Positions 36,645 to 48,800 of a stretch of DNA of 64,000 nt are shown one piece after another (position 1 is the first letter of the stretch; every line of letters starts with the position of its first letter). Under the pieces are notes generated by a model. That model had not been told where the DNA came from. It saw only the letters and a list, made by a program, of their open reading frames with translations, and did not search any database. The position numbers and the translations under genes are program-made. Source of the stretch: Lamellibrachia columna (Eukaryota; Annelida; Polychaeta; Sabellida; Siboglinidae). Location: assembly GCA_963662155.1 (NCBI GenBank), contig OY759267.1, positions 38,550,278 through 38,614,277 on the forward strand, given 5' to 3'.

Positions 36645-39600
36645 GCATGGTCAATGAGAAGATTCTACAATGTCATGCTGCAGGGTCATTTTCACATTAT
36701 CTAACTTATAGTTCACAACAGTCACAGTCATCAGGGTTTTGAAAAGGGGGGTTCAAGCTTATACAATCAGCCGTGGATTTCGTGGATGATTTAAGAAAAA
36801 TTTTACAGCTAAAAAAAATTCTCTCAAAAATGGGTGTTCATTCGAATCCCCCAACCAGAACCCCCCTGAGGATGGGCATGATATACATATTAACTGTTGA
36901 CAATGTTCTTGCTGCCACACTGATATTTGGCAGAGCAAGAATAAATATTCATTGTTTTTATAATCCATATAATCAGCTTTGGTGATTTTTATTTTTAAAT
37001 CAAGGTATGATGAGTGTACAGATGTGGTAACACCTAGAGGACAATGACAATACTGCAGTACATGTAGCGCCACCAGGGGGATAGCAACAAGAGTGCGCAT
37101 TAGACATCCTAGAATTGGACCAAAGGCAGCAACCACGGAGCTAGAGTAATGATTGCATTACTTACAGGCCGTGGAGAAGGAGCTGAACACACAGAGATGG
37201 CATTTGTAGGGTCGGTCCATCATCTGGCGCGTCGCCGGGTCGTGAATGTCAAGGCCGTGCTTGCGGACCATGTGGCGCTCCCTGTTGGACTTGGTTGAGA
37301 ACGTCACCGGGCATTGTGGGCACTTGAATGGCTTCTGGCCTGCATAGAGACACGTTTTATGAAAGGATGATGACAATATAGTCAAAACAGCCCTGAGATG
37401 GAACCCCAAAGGAAAACGAAAACGACCAGAAACAATCTGGAGGAGAACTGTGGAGGTGGAATGACAGAAAATGCCCCTAAGTAGGTTGCAGACTGAGATA
37501 AGTGGATACGTCTTATTTCTACCTTATATGCCTGTAGGCATGAAGAGGATTAAGTATCATGAATAGTATTGCACTGTGATTATTCTGCATTTCCAAATAT
37601 ACGGCACTTCAACTGAACAGGCGCCAGTCAAATTAATTAATCTGTTGTTCTGTTTCAACATTTTGAAACAGGAAAATTATCCACATTAAAAACAAGTACA
37701 AGGACTTTTTGAATGACGTCTAATGAAGGAACGGAATCAGCTGTTTAGTAGAATCAAATATATTGGCTGGGACGGAATCATCCCCTATTCCTGCTGTGAT
37801 AAAATGTACCACTTAATTGAATCAGCCACTTAATAGAATTAAATGGCTCTGGCCCAAACCGATTCTATTAAGCAAAGTCCACTGTTTAACAGAGTCCATT
37901 GTATAACAGAGTCCACTGTATAACACCTAATTTTGTCAGCCGAGCATTTGCATGTTCCGAAACATTACGTTTCCACCGAAGTGCTCTCCAGATTGCTGTC
38001 AAAATACTTAAACGAAGAAAAGACCGAATTAATGACAGCCAACCATCGAAATGACGTACCAGTGTGAGTCAGTAGGTGGCGCTTGAGTGAGCTGATCCAG
38101 GGGAAGGCTCTGGGGCAGTATGGACACTGCAGCTTGTGCGGCGAGTCAGCGTATGAGTTCCGCTTCTTCTTCGCTTGGGGTTGATCATCCTCTCCCGCGG
38201 CTGTCACTCCATCTACACTGCTGTCGGCCAACACCCCTGGTGTCACCTGATAACCACGTACTGGTTATAGCATTCCGTTCATGAAGCAACAGTCAACCGA
38301 ATACCATCTTAGACCATATGATTCGCAAGTGGATGCACACACTGACATGTTTGTGGGCATTCTTTATTAAAAATTATTATTTGAAATGATTATTTAAAAT
38401 GGTTATTGAAAATAATTACAAAAAGTAATTACTGAAAATAATTACTGAAAATCATTATTTAAAATGATTACTTAAAAACATTATTTAAATTGATTAGTTA
38501 AAATTATTGCAGAAAATTATGATTAAAAATTATTGTTTAATTAATGTAAATTTGCATATGGATGCTGTATTTTATGGTGAACAATAGAAAAATGCCAGCC
38601 CTGAAGACTAAGTAAGTGCAAGAATAACATAGCATGCGATCACAATTATTCAGATAAACATTGGTATAATGGCTTGAACAAATATTGATCACTCTGGGTA
38701 AATACCTTGAAGGATGCAGGTTCTGGGGTAGACTGGAAGGCGCGACCCTGATAACTGTCATCATCGCACTCGGTCGATGTCAACTGTCTGTCGCCAGGGG
38801 CCAGGCACAGCAAGGCCTGGAACTTGGTGCCGTCTGTCGCATCGAGGATGCGATTGACAGATGACAAGTCACAGTCGGAGCCGTAGCTGTTGTTGGGAGA
38901 CTGGACGGGAAGCCTCCCATTAGTCAGTTTGGGAACGTTGTTGTTCGCCTCGCTGACGATCATGACATCATCACCATCATCATCGTCATCAGTCACAGCG
39001 TTGACACTAGTGTCCCACGAGCTGGTGTCTTCTGGGTGAGGCAAGTCACGTTTCGGAAAAGACTGTCAACACAATGCAATGTCACCACACTTGTTTTTCA
39101 CGTCATGAAACAGCTTATTTACAGTTTAAGCCACTGTCATTCATTCAATCTTCTCCTCACGTAAGATAGTTGGCAGAATTAACTGAGCTGTGTCATAGGC
39201 ACTTCTGCCATGACTCATGTGGTTGAGAGAGTCCACAGCAGGTTACACATTTACCCTATTCTTTTACTTATTCCTGGCACAGACACCAGGTAGAAGGGAC
39301 AGCTTTTTGTGTCTCTTCTGAAAGGGTGAGTGAAATTGCCGAAGTTTCGAAATGCCAGTCTGACTGACAGTCCGACCATCTAACCGTTGAGCCACATTTA
39401 AACTACTATTTTCATAAAGACTATTTCGGTGAAGTTTACAAATGCACGTGCCTTTTAAAAGTGTGTTTTAAAAACCAAAAAAAATTTGATAAGCTTAAGG
39501 TGGTAGAAAAACTGCGATGTATTTAACTGCCAACTTACACCTGGATGTTTTGTCTTCAAGTGCCGGTCGAGATTCGTCTTGATAGTGAATCCTATGTTAC

Positions 39601-40597
39601 ATAGGGGACAGTTGAATGGTCGTTCATTGGTGTGAGAGCGCATGTGCACCATCAACTGTGGACGAACCAGGCAACAGCTTGTTAAACATCATTGTTAATA
39701 TAATGTTTTGCACTCTTCTGTTCACAATTACAAATTCTCTGGGTTCAGTGGAAAAACATTGCATTACAGCCTGAAGTAATGTTTGTCTAATAATAATGAA
39801 AAACAACTTAATTTCTGGACAATGTCATATTCATAAAATGTATCATAAGATATTTTTATGTAAAAAATCATGAAAAAAAGAAACTCTAACATTTGGAAAC
39901 AAGTAACATTGCTAAAAACTTATGGCAATTAATATATCCTACAGAATATCCTACAATTGAATTTCTATCAAATGTTATCTATTAGAATTGTACAGGTGTT
40001 GCACAATAAATTTCAAACACAAATAATTTTGTTTGAATAATAGCCTTTTTAATGTTGATAATACATACTTTGTTATACAAAACATGTATTAGCATTATAG
40101 TTGTATTTACAACTGTTACAAGAAATAGGTTTGTATTTGTTCAGTTCAACTGTTCAGGTCATAATCTAATTTTGAAATGTTGTCTTATATTGTACACATT
40201 ATAACCATACAAGACAAGTAAATAACAGTACAACTGTGTTAACTTGAAGTTGGAGGGATCGGGGAAACACTTGTTATCCACTTGTGTGAGTTAAGTCGTG
40301 TTTACTCAAGGCAGTGCATCCTGGCCAGACCAGGCTCATGGTTCGGGTTATGATGGGTATTTGAGTTAACAAAGTTGTACTTATACTGCAAATCTTTGTC
40401 ATATTCAGATGACTAACAACATTAGTCCAGTTGAGTTGACAGTGGAGTAGTGTCCTGCTGCTCTAAGTTACCTCCTATGAAAGGAGCTACTAGGGGAAGG
40501 GAAGGGGAAGGGAAGGGAGATGGAAAGAACAGAGGGAAATCACCGCATACAACACACACACACACACACAGAAATCACCGCTTACAACACGCACACA

Positions 40598-40689
<92 letters not shown>

Positions 40690-43600
40690 CACACACACAC
40701 AGAAACCACCGCACACAACACACACAGAAACAGCAAGAAAAAATCTGTCCCACAACCAACAGTAGCTCAGTATATTTTGCTTAGATTTACAAATTTAGTA
40801 TTACATATTTGCTGCGCAAAAACATTTGATCAACAGATTCAAATATCGTCAACATGAACTTAAATATATCCAAATATGGACTGAGCATCATAATTTTAAT
40901 GAAACAAGCACTAGAGAAATTAGTGTTCACACAGAACTATTATTACCACCAATCAAATGTTGGCCTGCCGAATTGTATATACATTATATATATATAAATA
41001 TTAATGTAATTTTTAATAACATAAAGAGGAAAAAGGTTAGTGGCAGAAAAACGCAGTGGCAGAAACACACAGTGGCACACGCACACAGGAGGGTTCCTAC
41101 CTTCAGGCCATGTCTGAACAGCATAGAGCAAAAGGGGCATTCGAGTTGCGACACGATAGGGTTGAAATATTTCTGGTACTCCTTCTTGTACCGCAGCACT
41201 CCGTAGTCACGGGGTGCCACCAGCATGGGGACGGAATGATACGGAAGGTACATGGGCAAGCCAGCAGGGGGCTCTGTTGTCAGTGTCTGGGGTATTCCTG
41301 CCAGCTGCAGGCTACTTACATGCTTGGCGAGTATCGACGATGTGCGAGGATGAGAGCGACTGTTATTGTTGCCATTAGGAGACTTTGTTGCGGGTCTACT
41401 ACTGGACTCGGGGCGTGCATGCAATGTGAGGTCGATCGGCTGGTTTTGAGACTCGCCAGACACAACACTGTCCGAGTAAGACGCATCTCGGCTGTTCATG
41501 TCATCAGTCGACGACGCCTTCATACTGAAGTCAAGTGGTTCATCGGCGTCACCATCTTCCGACAGCATGTCCGACATCACTATTGGTGGTGTCATCACAC
41601 AAACACTGGAGCCCCCAAATAGTGGCGACGGTTTCATCAACGCCTGGCTGATCAACGGCCTCCCAGGCAGAGGTGACATAGATGATTCAGAATGCGTGTC
41701 GTCTTTATCGCACACCAGTGCTGCCTCCTGGCGGCTGACAATGCGGCTCGGCAGGTTCTGGTTGACGTGAATGCACTGGTCCACCTGCACTGCGTCGATG
41801 TCGACATGTTGTTTCTGTACGTGGCGTACGCAGTTGGCCTTTGTGGAGAAACCATTGTAGCAGAGACGACAGATGAATGGCTTGTGTTGACAGCTGCTGT
41901 GGGAGCGCAGGTGGTGCTTGAGCGCCCGGAAGAACTTGAAGTCCTCGCCGCAGTACTTGCACACAGTGTTGGGCGACTGGAAGGTCTTGATGTCTAGGGG
42001 CGACTCCATCATGTAGCGGTTGTAGCCGATCGCTTGCTCAAACTCCTCCTTCGACCGGCAGTCGTGTTTCTTCCTGCGACAATTTAAAAACAAATTATTT
42101 ATTAAATATTATTTATGGATTATATTTTAGAATAATTATTGGGTGTTTGGTTTTTAGTATAATTGTAAGTCATAATTAGCATATAGGTAAAGCACCTTGA
42201 ACGGGACATTATAAAAGTACTTTAATTATTTTTATTATTAAATATTACATGGTTCTACACACACATTGCCTGGTTAGAGTGTTCAAAAACATTTATCAGG
42301 TTGGTAGATACAATTACATTGACCTTCCTTCCTTCCAATGAATGTCACTTATGCTTAGCAATTCCTCACATCTCCACACAAAGTTGAACATTATTTGCCC
42401 TTCCTAAAGTTGCACCTTGTTGTTCTGAACCGTGAGAAAATAACGACACCATACCTGACGTGTCTCTCGCAGTTTGCCTTCGTCGTAAATGCAAACTCAC
42501 AGATAAGGCACTGGAACGGCCGTTCGCCGTTGTGTGTGCGTAGGTGGCGCACCAGTGTGCTTTTGTCTGCACTCGAGTATGAGCATTGATCACACTTGTA
42601 TGGAGACAAACCAAGGTGGGCGCGCACATGACCTGTAACCGTGACAACGGCTGGCTGACAATGCGTACCTATCGGCAACATGGACATCTTTTTAGTAGAT
42701 ACATGCACCTGGTATTAAAATAATGCTTAACAAACTGTCATGTGCTGTGATGTAAACACCAGTGTACCTTTTACTACATTTTGTGCTTTCCTTCAATCAT
42801 TATACAATGATCAAATGAAACGAAGTGTTTATCTGCAAAATGCGTGACATATAATTTGCGTTTCGAGATAAATCATGTTCCCTGTTGCACGTTGCTAAGC
42901 AATAGACATGAAAACTGTCATTTCATCAGTCATGGAGTATAATGCGCTTTGTTGCAAAACAGTTTCACGTTCATCATTATCAAGTTGATGACAACACAAG
43001 ACCATTCTTAACTCAATTCATGTGATTTTGGTGTATAACGCATTTTGTGGATAAACGCTTCAAATGCAACAGCGCAGTGACAGTTTCACTGCACAGTATG
43101 AAAACAAACAACAAAGATTATGATGTAATCACCTTTGTATGCCCGTATGTTGGTGAAGGTTTCGTCGCAGCAGTTACACGTGAGAACGCCACCCCCGTCC
43201 TTCCTGTCTCTCTCCAGCATGTCATCAATTGTCTTCATCTGTGGCGCACAACCACTACCGTTCGCCATGGTGATGCTGCGAAGGCCGGAGGTCGATGCCA
43301 TGGCAACCGCACCCATCGCAAACTTCTTCGTGTCATTGTCGGGTAATTTAGTCACATCTTTTGGCTGCATCATTAGATCGTGGAACCGGGAGATGAGCTG
43401 TCCACTACTGGCACTTTCCAACTTCACTGGCAGGCCACCTATGATTGGTTCCAAACCGTTTTTCTTTGCATCGTTTTTTGCATCTGCAGCCACCTGACAG
43501 CTGTGACTTGACACACTATTACTCTTCAGGTTTAGCATCAGGAGAAATTCATCTTTTGACACGGCGTCCTGCACGAGGTTGTCGTCGCCCCCGTCCATCT

Positions 43601-45749
43601 GGGTGTATCCAGCCATGACCTTCTTGCAGCTGTGCAGGGTCATGTGGTCATCGTAGGCAGCCAGTGTGGCGAAGTTGCAGTCGCACTGCAGACATGTAGA
43701 TGGTACTTCAGGTGCATGAGTCTCCATGTGCATCTGCAGTGCCTCGTAACATGGGAACGCGTGATAGCACCGCTGACACGTAAAGCTGTGGGTGTCGCTG
43801 CTCGTGCACCGCTGATGTCGCTCGCACCACGCCTTTGCGATCAGAGGAAACTGTGCGCATGAGAATGACGCAAAGCTGAGCTGGTGGAAGCCGATGGGCA
43901 CTGATGACTTGTTGCAATCTGCAAGTTTCGACAGCCACGGACTGTGTTTCTGTAGCTGGTGCCGTTGCTGTGCGATGTGGCTCTTGAATTTAATTCCACA
44001 CGTCGGGCACTGAACCATGTAATTTGGGTGGTTGCCATGGAGATGTGCTTCAATTCCGTAGGCAGAGAAGAACGTCTTGTTACAGACGGGGCATGGAACC
44101 ATCACTCCCGGCTTCTGGGATGCGAGGTCCTCGAAGTTCTGCAGGGAAAGAACAAAACTGGAGTAGATGAGGATTTGCGTAAATATTTTTTTGAAGAAAA
44201 CATTGTAATTCAGATCTTTATTAATTATAGTCACAGGAATATGAACTGTTAACTTATAATTGTAGTGTCATGGAAAACAATTTTCATTCACATTTGTATA
44301 AATTTTTTACTGTTTGAATATTTAGTACTTTTATAAAACTAGACTCAGCTATCCAAACAAACACTTCCTGTATCATCAGAGCCTTGTGTGGCTAGTTTAA
44401 ACAAAGTATCATGCCACAATAACCGAACCACGACTTGGTCATGGACATACCTTCATGGGGGAGATCTCCAGGAGTTTTTGGTAAGTTGAGCTTGCCACAG
44501 GCTCCAGCTGGTTTTCGTATGTCAAATGACTCCCTTCATCCACTCTCTCGCTGTCGCTTGTTGCCTCGTATTCCGTTGCAAACACTGGCATGGCAACCGT
44601 GTCCCACTGCAAGTCAAGTGGTTCCTGCTTCACCTGCACTGCTGCCATGGCAACGACCCCTGTTGCCTCCGCAGATGGCAAAACAGCAGAAGTGTTAATC
44701 TTTGTTGCGACAACGGCTGTGGCATCGCCCAGGCCACTGCATTTCTTCTTTTCCGGATGCGCCCCGGTGAGGGGTGCCAACAAATCAGGATTAATATCAT
44801 CATGGGTGATCTTATGTTTTGTGCGGGTTCGCGTCGGGGGAATGGGAGCGTGGATGGGTTCTGTGCTGGTGCCGTCCTTCTCATGGATGCGCATGTGACG
44901 GTGCATGTTGCCGTTCGTCGTAAAAGACATTGCACAGAAATGACACTGGAACGGCCGCTCTCCTGCATGTGGTAAAGTCATAATGTCAAGCCACAAGCCG
45001 ATAATTAAAAAACACATAAAATCTCAACTTTTTGTAAGTGATTTCCATATTTTTTATTCCTTACAATTTCAGTCAAGACAATTTGTTAGACAGCAATTGT
45101 CAAAGCATGAAAGACTGGGAAAATGTCCCAGACAGAATAACCAGCTGTGACATGAATTAACAAACGAATGAGGGGGAATTCTGGAAATAAGCATGAATAA
45201 AATTGAAGAAATAAAGTTTAAATTTTTTACATCTTACTAGTATGTGGGCAGTGTGCACACATATGGATTTGGTCATGCATGAAAAATACTATGCAAATTT
45301 ATATCATCAGTGATATCAGATAATCTCACCAGATGATGTAACCATGACAGTGATCAAATTGAAGAGTGTATGAGGATATGGGCTGATCTGATTTAAGATA
45401 TTTTTAAGACGAAATCTTAAAAATGTAACACATTTTTCCATGATTAAATAAAAGTAAAAAATTTCATTTACACCCTCTAGAAGCCATTTATTTATTTGGT
45501 GATCAAACTAAACTGTATCATTTGATTAAAGAAGCACATCACTCACAGGTCATTCCACTTTTGTCAAATCATAGGCCTCATTTGGTGAAACCAAATTTAA
45601 TATCTTTTTAAGACCTTTCTTTGAAAATTCCCATTCAGAAAAAGTTACCTCCTAAAGCGTGCTAGAATATTTTTGGGTCATTTTGCATTGAATTTGTCAT
45701 AAGAAAGTCTTAAATTTTTAAAAGTATTTGTCTTAAATCTGATGACACA

Positions 45750-45846
<97 letters not shown>

Positions 45847-48800
45847 CACACACTCTGGAGCTGAAGGACTCATGCAGAACTCACCTGAATGTACGAGCAT
45901 GTGTCTGTCGAGGGAGCTCTGAGAACTCAGAGCCTTGCCACAGATGGTGCATGTGTTGGCCACAGTCACCGCTGCAGCGCTGTTGTGTGAGCGGATGTGA
46001 CGGGTCAGCTCGTGCGAGTTCATCACAACGTGTTTGCAGATGGGACACGCATACTCCTCCTCACCAGTGTGGTTTGTCAAAGGCTGGATCTGAAAAGTCA
46101 CCATTCTTCTATAGCGTACATCGAATCCTTACAAGGATAGCTACCATACCTACACCATTGGGTTAGAGCGGCCATGAGATGCAGTGGCGCTGCGGTTAGA
46201 CCATTGGACTCTCTATTGAGAGAACCCAGGTTCAAATCCTCTTGCTCAAAGTTGTTGCCATTTCGTGGCTTTGGCAATTTTGTTCACCCCAAGTTACTAC
46301 AGTTGACTCAGCTAAATAGACAGTGGTGGATATGTGAACAAATAGTCTTCATGCAGTAATTGCAGCATGGCTGAATGTTTTCCATAGAAGTTGAATTGGT
46401 GTTGGAATGAACAGATCTGTCAGGGGGTGAACGCCCTCCAAACTGGATGGTGCGCTATATAAGAAAATTCCTTTATTTATCATGTAAATGACATTACATT
46501 ATGTTTTAACTGGTATATCCCTAAATTGGCCGTAAGATGACTGTTTTTAGCATTTGAATGTTCAAACCAGGTCAACATAAACTATCGTTTATGTTTTACC
46601 ACTGACATACTAGTTTACCATGGCAACAATCTGACCTCAACATCTGATGCATGTATTGCCATAACATAAAGAAAAAATATTCTGAGGTGATACTCTGAAA
46701 GTGATGTAGGCACATTTTCCACTATAAATAATGCATGAAACACATGAATTAAAAGTAAAGCGATTTTTGTGTGAAATTAATTTTGGAGTGATTTTGCCAT
46801 AGCAATGGATACAGACAGAAATATACAAAAATATACCATTCCCTGTCCATCACAACGCACACATACATCAATCTAAAACCTAGCATAAAACATTCACTCA
46901 ACCACACTTATAATTGGCAATCAATCTTGCTACGATATTTATTTGCTGGCACCATTCTCCTGTATACAACTTCTGCGGCATTCTGGTTGTTCATACAAGT
47001 GGGAAAATAACAAATAAAAGTTTTAGTTGTCACCCGGCACATAGAAGCTCACAAGACAATGCCTACCTTGTCACTTTTCCGTCGTGTCTTTGACGGAGAG
47101 ATCAGTCGTCCTCCGTTCTTGTTCTTTGTAATGCTTGACGGGCAGATTGTTGCGCCATCCCAGGACAGTGAAACGTCGGGTTTGCTCGAGGTACCCATGG
47201 AGGATACGAGAGTATTGCTTTGTGAATTTGGCTCAGTGGTCAAACAACCTGGACTGTATGAATTCTGCTCATTGATGTCAAGGTCTGGTAACTGTTCGTG
47301 GACTTCGCTATGATCCATGCTGTCTGGAAGTTCATATTTCTTCTTCTCAGCAGGAGATATGGCTGCTGTATCGATGACAAGCGGGCACAAGTCATCTTCG
47401 TACCCATCGCATTCCTGTGTTAACATCAAAGCAAATACTTTCTTCACACATACACAACACAACTATACATCAGTGCTAATTCTTGAGTAAGTCATCATGG
47501 GCTGAACCAACATGGAATCATTCCTATAAATTTCAATGTAGTTTTACAAATTCCATAAAATGCACCAATCCTACATTAAAAAGTCAAACTGCACAAAGCA
47601 CAAATGACCTTCACATGTGCTTTAAGAAGTAGCCTTCCAGCTAGAGTCAACATCGAATGCATGGTGAAGGACAAAGAAAGAAGAGGAAGATCACAGGAAC
47701 ATCACAAAGAAGATGGAGGGACGACATAAAGAAGTAGATGAAGCCAGGATGGAATTAACTGAACATGAAAGTTAACTATTGTGTAGACTGGTGAGAAAAC
47801 ATGCAGTGAGCGACGTATTCTACAGAAGCTCCTGGCTAGCCGGGAGTGGTAGTAGTACTACAGTACACCTGGCAGACATCCTCACTAGCCAGGGGTGGTA
47901 GTAGTACTACAGTACCCCTGGCAGACATCCTCTCTAGCCAGGGGTGGTAGTAGTACTACAGTACACCTGGCAGACATCCTCACTAGCCAGGGTGGTAGTA
48001 GTACTACAGTACACCTGGCAGACATCCTCTCTAGCCAGGGTGGTAGTAGTACTACAGTACACCTGGCAGACATCCTCTCTAGCCAGGGGTGGTAGTAGTA
48101 CTACAGTACACCTGGCAGACATCCTCACTGGCCAGGGGTGGTAGTAGTACTACAGTACCCCTGGCAGACATCCTCACTAGCCAGGGGTGGTAGTAGCACT
48201 ACAGTACACCTGGCAGACATCCTCACTGGCCAGGGGTGGTAGTAGTACTACAGTACCCCTGGCAGACATCCTCTCTAGCCAGGGGTGGTAGTAGTACTAC
48301 AGTACACCTGGCAGACATCCTCACTGGCCAGGGGTGGTAGTAGTACTACAGTACCCCTGGCAGACATCCTCACTGGCCAGGGGTGGTAGTAGTACTACAG
48401 TACACCTGGCAGACATCCTCACTAGCCAGGGGTGGTAGTAGTACTACAGTACACCTGGCAGACACCCTCACTAGCCAGGGGTGGTAGTAGTACTACAGCA
48501 CACCTGGCAGACATCCTCACTAGCCAGGGGTGGTAGTAGTACTACAGTACACCTGGCAGACATCCTCACTGGCCAGGGGTGGTAGTAGTACTACAGTACA
48601 CCTGGCAGACATCCTCACTAGCCAGGGGTGGTAGTAGTACTACAGTACACCTGGCAGACATCCTCACTAGCCAGGGGTGGTAGTAGTACTACAGTACCCC
48701 TGGCAGACATCCTCACTGGCCAGGGGTGGTAGTAGTACTACAGTACACCTGGCAGACATCCTCACTAGCCAGGGGTGGTAGTAGTACTACAGTACACCTG

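Noticed and set aside
37158..37409. Extension of RREB1 exon 11 beyond its acceptor and donor
   Set aside because: The longer frame runs into LINE-derived sequence upstream and a stop after GTAAGT downstream.
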